Assembly (NCBI GenBank): GCA_046328225.1
Contig: JAXLWZ010000011.1
Location: 1 to 64,000 of the forward strand
Direction of reading: 5' to 3'
Source of the DNA: Amarobacillus sp046328225
GTDB taxonomy: Bacteria > Chloroflexota > Dehalococcoidia > Tepidiformales > Tepidiformaceae
DNA: 64,000 bases
Part shown: positions 55,469 through 64,000 of the stretch, piece by piece
Numbering within the stretch: the first letter of the stretch is position 1
How the letters are laid out: the number at the start of each line of letters is the position of its first letter
Program-made: the position numbers and the translations under genes
Notes under the pieces: model-generated
Databases searched by the model: none
What the model was told of the DNA's origin: nothing
The model's input: the letters and a program-made list of their open reading frames with translations, nothing else

Positions 55469-56377
55469 ATGGCCTCGCGCGCGCTCGTACTCGGCGGGGG
55501 CGGCCCCGTCGGCATCGCCTGGGAATCCGGGCTCCTCATGGGCCTCGCCGAAGCCGGCGTGGACCTCAGCACCGCCGATACCGTCATCGGCACCTCCGCC
55601 GGTTCGGTGGTGGGCGCGCAGCTGAAGCTGGGCCGCACGCCGCAGGAGATCGGCGAGCCCCACCTGCGCGGCAACGCCGGCGGGCGGGCGGCGGCCGCGG
55701 CGGCCCAGAACCCCGCTTCGCAGGGGCAGCAGCCCGCGCTTTCGCCCCTCATGGAGCTGCGGCTCAAGGGCGCCGACGCCGGCACCGACCCGGACGAGCT
55801 GATGCGCGCCATCGGCAAGTTCGCCCTCCAAGCCGAGACCATCACCGAAGAGCAGTTCATCAACAGCACCGGCTACCTCATCTCGAAGGCCGAAGGCTGG
55901 CCGAAGGGCTACATGTGCACCGCCGTCGATGCCAGCGACGGCACCTTCGTGGCCTGGAGCGGCCAGGAGGGCGTCACCCTCGGCGCCGCCGTCGCCTCCA
56001 GCTGCAGCGTCCCGGGCGTGTACCCGCCCATCACCATCGGCGGCCGCCGCTACATGGACGGCGGCATGCGCTCGGGCACGAACGCCGACCTCGCGAAGGG
56101 CCACGACCGTGTCGTCGTCATCGCCGTCTCCGTGGGCGGCGCCGGCGAGGGCCCGCAGGCCGCGATGGCCGAACTCACCCGCCGCCGCCTCGAAGCCGAG
56201 CTCGAGACCGTTCGCAAGGCGGGCGGACAGGTCGAGCTCGTGACCCCGGACGCAGGCTGCGCGGCCGCTTTCGGCGCGAACCTCATGGATTTCACCCGCC
56301 GCGGCCCCGTCGCCGTCGAGGGGGTGCGCCAGGGCCGCGAACTCGCCGACCGCCTGCGCGGCTTCTGGAACGTCTAG
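55469..56377 (+). CDS. patatin-like phospholipase
   Basis: 302 residues. The oxyanion loop is ALVLGGGGPVGIAWE, the nucleophile Ser is in IGTSAGSVVG, and the catalytic Asp is in YMDGGMRSGTNAD. This is the Ser-Asp dyad of patatins, which cleave acyl esters of membrane lipids. No signal peptide was found, so it acts in the cytoplasm or at the inner membrane face. Confidence 0.92.
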   Translation: MASRALVLGGGGPVGIAWESGLLMGLAEAGVDLSTADTVIGTSAGSVVGAQLKLGRTPQEIGEPHLRGNAGGRAAAAAAQNPASQGQQPALSPLMELRLKGADAGTDPDELMRAIGKFALQAETITEEQFINSTGYLISKAEGWPKGYMCTAVDASDGTFVAWSGQEGVTLGAAVASSCSVPGVYPPITIGGRRYMDGGMRSGTNADLAKGHDRVVVIAVSVGGAGEGPQAAMAELTRRRLEAELETVRKAGGQVELVTPDAGCAAAFGANLMDFTRRGPVAVEGVRQGRELADRLRGFWNV

Positions 56378-56417
56378 CCAGGTTCGCCGTTCGCGGCGGG
56401 CACAAAGGGGGGAAATC

Positions 56418-57188
<771 letters not shown>

Positions 57189-57268
57189 ACGCGGGAGCCC
57201 GCGGCGGACGTGATGGGGGCGCAATGCCCGCCCCCCGCCACCGCATTCCGCTTTCTGGCGGGCGCTCC

Positions 57269-57274
57269 TATACT
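57269..57274 (+). promoter_or_regulatory. -10 box (TATACT) of the 36-residue protein gene
   Basis: It lies 54 bases before the GTG at 57328. Confidence 0.4.
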
Positions 57275-57327
57275 CGAAGAAAGCTCCCTTGCGATGCAGT
57301 CGCGCCCGGGGAGCGTGGAGGATCCTC

Positions 57328-57438
57328 GTGAAGAAGTTCCTGGGCATCTTCGCGCTACTGGGCGGGCTCGCCGCCGCCCTCATGTTCTGGCGCCGCCGCC
57401 AGGAAGACGACGAATTCCTGGACGAAGAGCTGGAGTAG
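57328..57438 (+). CDS. 36-residue single-helix membrane protein
   Basis: Starts MKKFLGIFALLGGLAAALM and continues FWRRRQEDDEFLDEELE: one membrane helix, a positive stop-transfer cluster, then a very acidic tail on the cytoplasmic side. GTG 57328 has GGAGG six bases upstream, and a TATACT box lies further up. Good start signals plus a protein-like layout argue that it is real despite its size. Similar tiny membrane proteins occur in other bacteria with no known role. Confidence 0.7.
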   Translation: MKKFLGIFALLGGLAAALMFWRRRQEDDEFLDEELE

Positions 57439-57550
57439 CCCCTCCTCCCGCGCGCGGCCTGCCGCCCCGGCGCCGCGCCATCCCACTTCCATCGCATGTT
57501 GGAAAGATCCGTTGCGGCCCCCCGCGGCGGCGTGGTCCACTGCTCGCCAC

Positions 57551-58180
57551 ATGGCCTGGACCGATATCACCGTCCCCATCCGCACCGGCATGCCGCTCTT
57601 CGAAGGCGACCCGCCGCTCGTCATCGCGCGCGTCTCCGACCTGGCCGAAGGCGACGTGTGCACCCTCGGCCGCATCGAAGCGACCCTCCACCTGGGCACG
57701 CACATCGATGCCCCCTGCCACTTCGTCCCCGGCGCGGGCGGCATCGAGGAGACGCCGCTTGATTGCCTGGTCGGGCCCGCCTGGGTCGTCGAAGCGCGCA
57801 CCATCGACCGCCACATCGATGCCGCCATGCTCGACCAGTTCGAAATCCCACCCGGCGCCGAACGGCTGCTGTTCAAGACGCCGAACTCCGAGCTCTGGGC
57901 CCAGCCCGGCTTCACGCGCGAATACCTGGCCTTCACCGAGGACGCTGCCGAGGCGCTGGCGGCGCGGGGCGTGCGGCTCGTGGGCATCGACTACCTCTCC
58001 GTGGCCCCATTCGAAGACCCCGCGCCCGCGCACCGCGCGTTCCTCGGCGGCGGTGTCGTCGTGCTCGAAGGGATCGACCTGCGGGGCGTCGAGCCCGGCG
58101 AGTACGACCTCATCTGCCTGCCCCTGCTGATCGAAGGCGCCGATGGCGCACCCTGCCGCGCCCTGCTGCGCGATCGCTAG
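57551..58180 (+). CDS. cyclase/kynurenine formamidase-like metal hydrolase
   Basis: 209 residues. The metal-binding motif of the cyclase family is LGTHIDAPCHFVPG, giving His and Asp ligands. WTDITVPIRTGMPLFEGDPP is the conserved N-terminus. RLVGIDYLSVAPFED and LPLLIEGADGAP match KynB-type proteins. It hydrolyses an amide or ester; kynurenine activity is not established. ATG 57551 is chosen; an ATG at 57512 is less likely. Confidence 0.88.
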   Translation: MAWTDITVPIRTGMPLFEGDPPLVIARVSDLAEGDVCTLGRIEATLHLGTHIDAPCHFVPGAGGIEETPLDCLVGPAWVVEARTIDRHIDAAMLDQFEIPPGAERLLFKTPNSELWAQPGFTREYLAFTEDAAEALAARGVRLVGIDYLSVAPFEDPAPAHRAFLGGGVVVLEGIDLRGVEPGEYDLICLPLLIEGADGAPCRALLRDR

Positions 58181-58183
58181 CGA

Positions 58184-58215
58184 GAGAAAAGAGAAACGAG
58201 GAAAGAGAAACGGGG
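58184..58215 (+). repeat. purine heptad block after the cyclase stop
   Basis: GAGAAAA, GAGAAAC, GAGGAAA, GAGAAAC and GGGG begin three bases after the TAG. The last G run also lies just before the next gene's start. Confidence 0.8.
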
Positions 58216-58222
58216 TGACAGC

Positions 58223-58738
58223 GTGACCGAACAGGCGCCGAAGGATACCGCCGAGTTGCTCGCCTGGATGGATAACGGCTGGCGTGCGCTCACCGCCGAA
58301 CTCGACCGCCTCGCCGGGACACCCGCCGAGCAGCTGCGCGACCACGAGGGCTGGACCATCGCCGACCACCTCGTGCACCTCGCCGCGTGGGAAGCGTCCG
58401 CGCTGGCGGTCGTGCGGCGCCGGCCCCGGTACGAAGGCCTCGGCATCCCCGGCGAGGTCTGGGAAGGCGGCGACGAGGACGGGATCAACGCCCGCCTGCA
58501 CGCGCTCCACGAGGGCATCAGCTTCGCCGCCGCGCGCCAGATGCTCGAAACGGCGCACGCGGACACGGTCGCGACGGTGGCCGCGATGCCCATCGAGGAG
58601 CTCCTCAAGCCGGTCGACCACTACCTCCCGGGCGAACCCTCGGACCCGGACCTGCGCCCCGCCGGCCGCGTCATCTTCTCCAACTCCGGCCAACACTTCA
58701 CCGAACACCTGACCTGGATTCGCGCCCTCGCGGGCTGA
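58223..58738 (+). CDS. DinB-family protein
   Basis: 171 residues, four-helix bundle. The metal site is suggested by DHLVHLAAWEAS and GQHFTEHLTWI. ClbS/DfsB-like and thiol-dependent transferase members share this pattern. GTG 58223 follows GGGGTGA, which belongs partly to the heptad block. It may be co-transcribed with the cyclase gene, 43 bases upstream. Exact function unknown. Confidence 0.8.
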   Translation: MTEQAPKDTAELLAWMDNGWRALTAELDRLAGTPAEQLRDHEGWTIADHLVHLAAWEASALAVVRRRPRYEGLGIPGEVWEGGDEDGINARLHALHEGISFAAARQMLETAHADTVATVAAMPIEELLKPVDHYLPGEPSDPDLRPAGRVIFSNSGQHFTEHLTWIRALAG

Positions 58739-58742
58739 AGAA

Positions 58743-58857
58743 GAGAAAAGAGAAAAGAGGAAGGAGAAAAGGGGACGAGGGCAACCCCGCGGGCGTGGGC
58801 TTGCTCACCGATGGGGGCTGATCCCCCGGGAACAGGGAACCTGGAACTGGGAACTAC
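58743..58857 (+). repeat. composite heptad-repeat element, copy 4
   Basis: Begins four bases after the TGA. Purine block at 58743-58774 (GAGAAAA twice, GAGGAAG, GAGAAAA, GGGG), a core with GGCAACCCC and GATGGGGGCTGATCCCC, then GGGAACA, GGGAACC, TGGAACT, GGGAACT. Same order as the copy at 32734-32601. Confidence 0.82.
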
Positions 58858-58927
58858 TTTTGGCGTAGCGCTGGTTTTGCGCCCAAATGGGGAATAACCC
58901 TGATTGCCGCCCTTTACCTGCGAGACG

Positions 58928-58933
58928 GATAGT
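58928..58933 (+). promoter_or_regulatory. -10 box (GATAGT) with TTGCCG -35, leaderless start
   Basis: The -35-like TTGCCG at 58904-58909 lies 18 bases upstream and the ATG 58941 is seven bases downstream. Confidence 0.45.
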
Positions 58934-58940
58934 CCGCCTC

Positions 58941-59504
58941 ATGAACGACGACTTCCCCATCCTCGCCGCGGTCGCCGCGAGCCCGGCCCACCCCTACCAG
59001 CTGCTGGACCACCTGAACACGCTCGGCGTGAAGGCGACGCGCAGCACGCTCTACCGCCGCGTCGATGCCCTGATCGAAAGCGGCCTGCTGGAGGGCCGTG
59101 AGGAGCGCGGCGAACGGGGTCATCCCCGGCGCGCGCTCTACCTGACCGCCGAGGGCCGCCGCCGCGTCGCGGATGACGCGATGGAGGTGATTCGCCGCGA
59201 GCCGCTGGAGTCGCCCTTCTTCGCACTCGCCGTGAACTGCGCGCAGGCGACGGATACGGCCGCGCTCCCGGGGCTGCTGCGCATGCGCATGGCCGGCGCC
59301 GCCCGCCGCCTGACGGAGGAAGAGCGCCAGCTCGCGAGCACCGTCCACGACCCTGAGTACTGGTCGCGCGCGGGGCGAGAGCGGCGCATCGCGCACCTGC
59401 GGGCGGATGTCGCGTGGCTGCAGTCGGTGCTTGGGCGCCGCGAAGTGGCCGCCACGACGACGGTCACGCGGCCGGCCACCACGGGAGCGCGCCGCGCGGG
59501 CTGA
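58941..59504 (+). CDS. PadR-like winged-helix regulator
   Basis: 187 residues. The winged helix at the N-terminus (PILAAVAASPAHPYQLLDHL, VKATRSTLYRRVDALIESG, GHPRRALYLTAEGRRRV) follows the PadR pattern. The C-terminal half is helical and likely dimerises. PadR proteins usually repress stress or efflux genes. The target is unknown. It is followed by a clear terminator. Confidence 0.85.
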   Translation: MNDDFPILAAVAASPAHPYQLLDHLNTLGVKATRSTLYRRVDALIESGLLEGREERGERGHPRRALYLTAEGRRRVADDAMEVIRREPLESPFFALAVNCAQATDTAALPGLLRMRMAGAARRLTEEERQLASTVHDPEYWSRAGRERRIAHLRADVAWLQSVLGRREVAATTTVTRPATTGARRAG

Positions 59505-59536
59505 CGCTTCGCCAACACCTGATGCCATGAACGGAG

Positions 59537-59564
59537 AGCCCCCGGAAGGACACCGGGGGCTTTT
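59537..59564 (+). terminator. rho-independent terminator after the PadR-like gene
   Basis: GCCCCCGG and CCGGGGGC pair around a 7-base loop and are followed by TTTT. The only textbook terminator I found in the window. Confidence 0.85.
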
Positions 59565-59586
59565 CGCGTGAGCCGGGACGATGGGC

Positions 59587-59796
59587 CTAGGAGCGTCCGC
59601 CCCGGAGCGGCAGCCCGGCGATGGGCGCGATGAGGCAGACATCGAGCGCCCCGGTGGCGATGGGCAGGATGCCGATGATGATCAGCGCGATCCCGGCGCC
59701 GCCGCCGAGGATGAAGCCGAGCACGATGAGCACGACGCCCAGCACGACGCGGGCGACGCGCCCCATGGAGCTTGCCATGAACTGCGCGATTGCCAT
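59587..59796 (-). CDS. small DUF2892-like membrane protein
   Basis: 69 residues: SMGRVARVVLGVVLIVLGF, then IALIIIGILPIATGALDVCL, a two-helix pattern like the YgaP membrane domain (DUF2892). It ends AGLPLRGGRS. ATG 59796 has GGAGGGG five bases upstream. These domains occur alone or fused to rhodanese; here it is alone. Confidence 0.8.
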   Translation of the reverse strand: MAIAQFMASSMGRVARVVLGVVLIVLGFILGGGAGIALIIIGILPIATGALDVCLIAPIAGLPLRGGRS

Positions 59797-59946
59797 CTTT
59801 CCCCTCCTGGCGGCGGGGATGCCCGTCGCGCGCGAACGATTGCGCGCGCAACCTCGCCCCGGAAGGGCCGAAGGGGCCGCGAACCCGGGCCGCAGCGGTC
59901 CCCGGGCAGGCGCATGGGCGGAAACGGAGGCAGGGGGAGAACGGGC

Positions 59947-60036
59947 TGGCGGAGAGGGTGGGATTTGAACCCACGAGGGACTTGCGCCCCTACACGATTT
60001 CCAGTCGTGCCTGATCGGCCACTCCAGCACCTCTCC
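59947..60036 (-). tRNA. tRNA-Ser (GGA)
   Basis: Acceptor GGAGAGG pairs with CCTCTCC. The anticodon arm CACGA/TCGTG encloses CTGGAAA with anticodon GGA. The long variable arm of serine tRNAs is present, and CCA is encoded at 59949-59947. Transcribed leftwards. Confidence 0.95.
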
Positions 60037-60107
60037 GCGGGGGCCAGCGACCATCCTACCCCGGCGCGCCCACAGCGGCCACGCGACAGCGAAGCGCCCG
60101 CGGAGGG

Positions 60108-61229
60108 CTATCGGTCGGAGGCGAGGATGGGCATGCGCAGGCGGTAATCGCCGCGTGGCCCCTGCGTCACCGGTGGTGGTGGCGTGCGTGTCGGCGTCGC
60201 TGTCGCTGTCGCCGTGCGGGTTGGCGTCGGCGTGGCCGTGCGCGTCGGGGTCGGCGTCGGGCCCGTGGTCGCCTCGGATTCCCAATCGACCTGGCAGCCC
60301 ATCGCGGTGCAGGCATCGAGGAGGTCGTTCAGGAGGAACATGTCGATGCGCGAGGCCTCGTTCGCGGTCGTGCCGCCGCGCACATGGATGCCGACGATGT
60401 AGCCGAAGTAGTACTTGCTGGAATTGAGCGAGAACACCGCCGAGCCGCTTTCGCCCGCGTAGGTATCGACGTCGTGGATGAGCGTGGTATCGGTGACGCC
60501 GAGGAACGCCGCCTTGTAGGCGCCCCAGAGGGTGCCGAGGGGCTTATCGCCCGAGTAGCCGATGATCGCGGGCTCGAAATCCGGCTGCTGGAGGGTGGCG
60601 CTGCGCACGACGCCGATGCTGAACCAGCCGACGGTGGTGCCGAGCGTGCTCGAAGGCATCTTGATGATGCCCCAGTCCCATTCCGAGCCGCCTTCGGAAT
60701 CGATCCAGCCGTCGGGCACCCACCAGTCCTTCGCCCAGGCATCGCCGTAAGGTTCGCTGCTGCCGTTGCGGCCGGGCACGACGCGGATGTCCCAGGTCCA
60801 CCCCGTCTCCGGGTCCCAGAGGCAGTGGGCGGCGGTGAGGAGGGCGTTGGGCGAAATGAAGGTGCCCGTGCAGTGGCCCACGAACTCGCCCGACTGGTCA
60901 TACATCCCCAGGAAGGCGATGGCGCGCAGCGGGTACTCGTTCGTATTCGTGAGGCGGACGCGTTCATCGGCGCCGATGACGGACTGCGCGCTGGCGTGGC
61001 CTTCGAACCATGCCTGCTCGGCTGCGGCGTCGAAGGCGGGGTGCCGGTCATCGCCGCGGAAGACCTGCCTGCGGGCCGGCGGTTCTTCGCCGGCGACGGG
61101 AGCATCGGAGGCGCGGGCGGCGGTGCCCGCGGGGGCGGTGACGGCCGCGAGCCCGAGCAGTGCCAGCGCGGCGCAGGCGAGCGCGAATGCGGTCCGGGAG
61201 CGGGCCCTGCGAGAGGAATCGGCGGCCAT
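60108..61229 (-). CDS. secreted trypsin-like/V8-type serine protease with Thr/Pro tail
   Basis: 373 residues. The signal segment is TAFALACAALALLGLAAV. Catalytic residues are His in LLTAAHCLW (about 137), Asp in EWDWGIIKM (about 186) and Ser in GESGSAVFS (about 261). The fold resembles glutamyl endopeptidases. A Thr/Pro/Arg linker of about 30 residues follows, and the chain ends YRLRMPILASDR, with the P-x-x-ASD motif shared by other secreted proteins here. It would act at or outside the cell surface. Confidence 0.88.
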   Translation of the reverse strand: MAADSSRRARSRTAFALACAALALLGLAAVTAPAGTAARASDAPVAGEEPPARRQVFRGDDRHPAFDAAAEQAWFEGHASAQSVIGADERVRLTNTNEYPLRAIAFLGMYDQSGEFVGHCTGTFISPNALLTAAHCLWDPETGWTWDIRVVPGRNGSSEPYGDAWAKDWWVPDGWIDSEGGSEWDWGIIKMPSSTLGTTVGWFSIGVVRSATLQQPDFEPAIIGYSGDKPLGTLWGAYKAAFLGVTDTTLIHDVDTYAGESGSAVFSLNSSKYYFGYIVGIHVRGGTTANEASRIDMFLLNDLLDACTAMGCQVDWESEATTGPTPTPTRTATPTPTRTATATATPTRTPPPPVTQGPRGDYRLRMPILASDR

Positions 61230-61300
61230 CGGTCCTCACCTGGGGGAGTGGGCGCACATCGTGGGCCACGCGCGCGCCCTCCGCAAGGACCGGTCGGCCG

Positions 61301-63073
61301 TCAGGGGTTCGCATCGACCCACAGCCGGTACGTCGACCACGTGCCCGGGCTCAGGACGAGCAGGTCGAAGGTGGCGGACTCGCCCGGGTTGAGGGCGTTC
61401 GGGGACGTGAAGGTGAAGTCGGCGCGCACCACGTCCCCCGTGGAGTCGTAGAGGGCCACGATCGGCTGGACGTACGTGTACCGCTTGCCGCCGTTGTTCC
61501 GCACCGTGCCGACGATGTGCAGCGTCCCGGTGGACGACGTGTAGGTGTTCGTGACCGTGGCGGCGAGCCCCGTGACGGGAGCACTGTAGGCCGGGTTCCA
61601 GTCCGTCACGCGCACGGCGACGGAGGCGATGCCGGCGGGCGCGTCCAGGAGGAGGATTTCGTACGGCGAATCGGCGCCCGGGGCGAGGACGGTCACGGAA
61701 CTGAAGCCGAAGTCCGTGGCCAGCAGTTGCCCGCTGGCCGAGCGGAATTCGGCGGTGACCTCCACATAGCTGGCCGCCTGCGACGTGCCGTTCACGACTT
61801 CGCCGACGACGTGCACCGAGCCCGTGCGCGAGCGGTACCAGCTGCTCTTGCGGGTATCGAAGCCCCCCGTCACCGCGGGCTGCGTGGGTGTGCGCGTGGG
61901 GGTCGCGGTCGCGAAGGGCGTGGCGGTGCGCGTCGGGGTGGACGTCGCGAAGGGCGTGGGTGTCGCCGTCGCGAAGGTGGTGGGCGTCGCGAAGAGTGTC
62001 GGTGTGAACCCGGGTGTCGCCGTCGCGAAGGGTGTGGGCGTGGCCGGCGATGGAGGCTGCGGCGGCGGGCTGCTCGCGCCGTTGCCATCGCTCGCGATCC
62101 CGGGGAGCGGCATGCGGAAGGCGGACTGGAACTGCGGCCTCGGCAGCGGCGTCGGCGTCGAAGTGGGCGGCGGCGTGGACGTTGGCGGCGCGGTCGTGGC
62201 CATCGGCGTGGGCGTGGCCGGCGATGCCGGCGTGGGAGTGGGCGGCGCGGAGCCGTAGAGGGCACGAATGCCGGCCGCGTCGGCGGCGGTGATGATGCGG
62301 GTCTGTTCGCCCGGTCCGATCGTGGGCGACATGACCGTGCCGGGCACCGTCGTGTGGTCCAGGCCCAGAGCGTGCCCCAGCTCGTGGAGCACGGTGGAGG
62401 GCAGGTCGTACCGGTTACCGGGGGTCACGGGCGAAGTCGACCAGTTCGTCAAGGCGTCGAGCTGCATGTCGAACTCGGTCGCGCGCCAGAGGCCGTCGAG
62501 CTTGTTCACGCCGATGACGACGCAGGTCGAACCGAGGACGCCGTCCGGGAGGATGTAGCTCAGGCGCACGCTGTTCACGCCGTCGGCAATCTGATAGGAG
62601 CGAAGGCCCTGCGAGGCGTACACGGAGGTCGGCCCGGCGTACTGGAAGCGGAAGTCCTGGCCGGGCACGCCGTTCCACTGCGCGATCGACCACTGCATCG
62701 AATCGAACGCCGAGCGGCCCGGGCCGTCCCATTCGAAGTTGTAGGAGACGGGCACGGGGATGTCGCTCGCGGCCCACTTCCGCCAGAGTCCGAACTGGGC
62801 GACGGCGTCGTCGCCCTGTCCCGCCGAACCGGGGAGAAGCTCATCGAGGGCGGCCCGCGGGTCCCGCCGCAGGGGATCGACGAGCGCGGTCACGAAGATG
62901 ACGTCGCCGTTCGGGAGCCCCATCGAGCGCTCCACGGAGACGATGCCGGGAACCGCCGGCGCCGTCGGAGCCGCGTGGGCACCTTCGCCCATGAACAGGG
63001 AGAAGACGCCGAGGATGCCGCCGAGGGCGCACAACAGCGCCACCGGCCACCGGTGAAAAGATGCACGAGCCAT
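61301..63073 (-). CDS. secreted matrixin-like zinc metalloprotease with FxLYD domains
   Basis: 590 residues. The signal peptide is WPVALLCALGGILGVFSLF. The zinc site HELGHALGLDH is at about 226-236 with a Met-turn in GTVMSPT, which defines metzincins of the matrixin type. Next is a Thr/Pro linker, within which FRMPLPGIASDGN repeats the P-x-x-ASD-like motif. Two C-terminal beta domains of about 75 residues look like FxLYD modules (SVHVVGEVVNGTSQAASYVE and TLHIVGTVRNNGGKRYTYV). It probably degrades extracellular protein. The next gene downstream is the serine protease (72-base gap), so the two may be co-expressed. Confidence 0.88.
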   Translation of the reverse strand: MARASFHRWPVALLCALGGILGVFSLFMGEGAHAAPTAPAVPGIVSVERSMGLPNGDVIFVTALVDPLRRDPRAALDELLPGSAGQGDDAVAQFGLWRKWAASDIPVPVSYNFEWDGPGRSAFDSMQWSIAQWNGVPGQDFRFQYAGPTSVYASQGLRSYQIADGVNSVRLSYILPDGVLGSTCVVIGVNKLDGLWRATEFDMQLDALTNWSTSPVTPGNRYDLPSTVLHELGHALGLDHTTVPGTVMSPTIGPGEQTRIITAADAAGIRALYGSAPPTPTPASPATPTPMATTAPPTSTPPPTSTPTPLPRPQFQSAFRMPLPGIASDGNGASSPPPQPPSPATPTPFATATPGFTPTLFATPTTFATATPTPFATSTPTRTATPFATATPTRTPTQPAVTGGFDTRKSSWYRSRTGSVHVVGEVVNGTSQAASYVEVTAEFRSASGQLLATDFGFSSVTVLAPGADSPYEILLLDAPAGIASVAVRVTDWNPAYSAPVTGLAATVTNTYTSSTGTLHIVGTVRNNGGKRYTYVQPIVALYDSTGDVVRADFTFTSPNALNPGESATFDLLVLSPGTWSTYRLWVDANP

Positions 63074-63188
63074 GAGAAGGGCCGCTCCGCGCGCGAGGCA
63101 TCTCGCGACAGGTCAGGTCGCGCTACGGTAGGCGGCTATCGCGACAAGTGTTGTCGCATTTGCGTGCGTGTTTCGTGGTTTTTCCGAC

Positions 63189-63377
63189 CTACCACCAGCC
63201 GTCCTTATACCACCAGCCTTTGATTTCGCGGCCCTTCTGCCCGGCTTCCTTCAGCCGCGAAAGGTGCTTGCGGCAGAGCTGCACCGTCAGCCGCTCGCGC
63301 TCTTCGCCGCGCCACTTGAGCACGGCGACCTCCTGGAACGGCGGGTCGGTGCACCAGAGGCAGCGGGGGCGTGGCAT
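63189..63377 (-). CDS. small zinc-finger-like protein
   Basis: 62 residues. CLWCTDPPF and QLCRKHLSRL give a Cys2-Cys/His arrangement suggesting one zinc ion. It ends WWYKDGWW. ATG 63377 has a GGAG about six bases upstream. No family is recognised; the compact Cys/His spacing favours a real small protein. Confidence 0.55.
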   Translation of the reverse strand: MPRPRCLWCTDPPFQEVAVLKWRGEERERLTVQLCRKHLSRLKEAGQKGREIKGWWYKDGWW

Positions 63378-63463
63378 ATCGCGCTCCGAGAAGGTGGGTG
63401 TCGGGCGGCTTCCCCGCGCCTCCATCGTAGGGGCGGGGGGCCGAACGCGCCCGGGCCGGCCGC

Positions 63464-63949
63464 TCACGCCATCGCGCGGATGAAGCCCCATTCGCGGCTC
63501 GCCCACGGGTCGGGCGCGTAGCGAAAGCGGTGGTTGCGAAAGCCGTGCCGCCGGTAGAGCCGGTGCGCATCCTCGAAGGCGATATCGCTGTAAAGCTCCA
63601 TCACGGTGGCGCCGCGCGCGCCGGCGATCGCGATCGCCCAGGCCACGAGCGCGCCGCCCACGCCCGCGCGGCGGCCTTCGGCGCACACATAGAGCCGGTG
63701 CAGTTCGAACCGCCCGGCGCCCTCGTCCGTCACGCCCACGGTGCCGATGACGCCGCCGGCATCGTCCTCGGCGACGGCGAACCAGCCGGTGTGGCCGTCG
63801 TAGTGTTCCTCGGGGCGAAGGAGGTCGGCGTCGTAGCCGTGCTCCTCGAAGGGGAAACCGTACTCGGCGAAGACGGCCTTCACCATGCGCCAGGGGCCAT
63901 CGCCGTGGCGGGCGCGCTCATAGGGGACGATGCGGAACGGGGGCGGCAC
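63464..63949 (-). CDS. GNAT-family N-acetyltransferase
   Basis: 161 residues. The acetyl-CoA loop is RLYVCAEGRRAGVGGALVA (the Q/R-x-x-G-x-G/A motif, here RRAGVGG). GWFAVAEDDAGGVIGTVGV and EDAHRLYRRHGFRNHRFRY are the flanking conserved strands. It acetylates an amine on an unknown substrate. The GTG start at 63949 is six bases after a TACACT box. Confidence 0.88.
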   Translation of the reverse strand: MPPPFRIVPYERARHGDGPWRMVKAVFAEYGFPFEEHGYDADLLRPEEHYDGHTGWFAVAEDDAGGVIGTVGVTDEGAGRFELHRLYVCAEGRRAGVGGALVAWAIAIAGARGATVMELYSDIAFEDAHRLYRRHGFRNHRFRYAPDPWASREWGFIRAMA

Positions 63950-63955
63950 GCCGGC

Positions 63956-63961
63956 AGTGTA
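63956..63961 (-). promoter_or_regulatory. -10 box (TACACT), leaderless start
   Basis: Six bases lie between the box and the GTG at 63949. Confidence 0.5.
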
Positions 63962-64000
63962 CGGCGCGAACTGGAATGGGACGGATTTCGCCTGCCCTTC

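Noticed and set aside
61860..62250. Tandem DNA repeat or CRISPR-like pattern
   Set aside because: The repetition comes from Thr/Pro codons in the linker of the metalloprotease. The same explanation covers 49495-49640 and 60170-60270.

Overview
The window is a high-GC bacterial chromosome segment with no rRNA and no CRISPR array. The gene styles suggest a Chloroflexota bacterium, possibly class Dehalococcoidia: secreted proteins with Thr/Pro-rich linkers, a LuxR-type helix-turn-helix fused to a membrane-anchored ectodomain, a single-chain acyl-CoA carboxylase, and an rpsF-ssb-rpsR order followed by homoserine genes. The taxonomic placement is inference from style. No marker gene was compared.

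Layout. 1-2.4 kb: a SipW-type signal peptidase (cut by the window edge) and a TasA-like substrate preceded by a long, possibly structured leader. 2.4-8.1 kb: a 1125-residue acyl-CoA carboxylase, a solo HicB, a TetR regulator and a metallo-beta-lactamase-fold alkylsulfatase-like enzyme. 8.3-11.8 kb: the LuxR-type membrane protein and an ABC exporter pair. 12.3-18.1 kb: a two-gene island encoding a membrane-anchored tubulin/FtsZ-superfamily GTPase and a von Willebrand A surface protein. This is the least understood system here. 18.3-24.3 kb: a minus-strand housekeeping run, rpsF-ssb-rpsR-parvulin-hom-coiled coil-thrC. 24.8-32.4 kb: a sulfur/cysteine region with three cysteine synthase paralogues, an Rrf2 regulator, a CysO/MoaD-like carrier and a carrier fused to its E1-like activating enzyme. 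32.5-41 kb: tRNA-Pro, a tandem CaiB/BaiF CoA transferase and a polysaccharide locus (Wzz-like, two glycosyltransferases, MFS, divergent ligase/polymerase). 41-50.8 kb: thioesterase, HDOD-GGDEF, RibD, EVE protein, biotin carboxylase, gamma carbonic anhydrase, histidine phosphatase and a secreted alpha/beta hydrolase. 50.8-53 kb: a HigBA-type toxin-antitoxin pair and an IS630-family element. 53-64 kb: dehydrogenase, NRAMP-related transporter, patatin, SDR, cyclase, DinB proteins, PadR-like regulator, tRNA-Ser, and two secreted proteases.

Three patterns run across the whole window. (1) Intergenic gaps carry short tandem repeats with a 7-base period. One purine block of heptads recurs eight times, seven of them directly after a stop codon, and several copies are joined to a hairpin core and other heptad arrays. 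The IS630 element sits inside one such array, and removing it restores the heptad phase. (2) Many genes have a TANNNT-type -10 box 6-8 bases before the start codon and no Shine-Dalgarno sequence, which implies leaderless transcripts. This corrects several start sites. Two genes are preceded by tiny ORFs whose stops overlap the gene start. (3) Secreted proteins share a short P-x-x-x-ASD-like motif at or near their C-terminus or beside the Thr/Pro linker, a possible surface-sorting tag.
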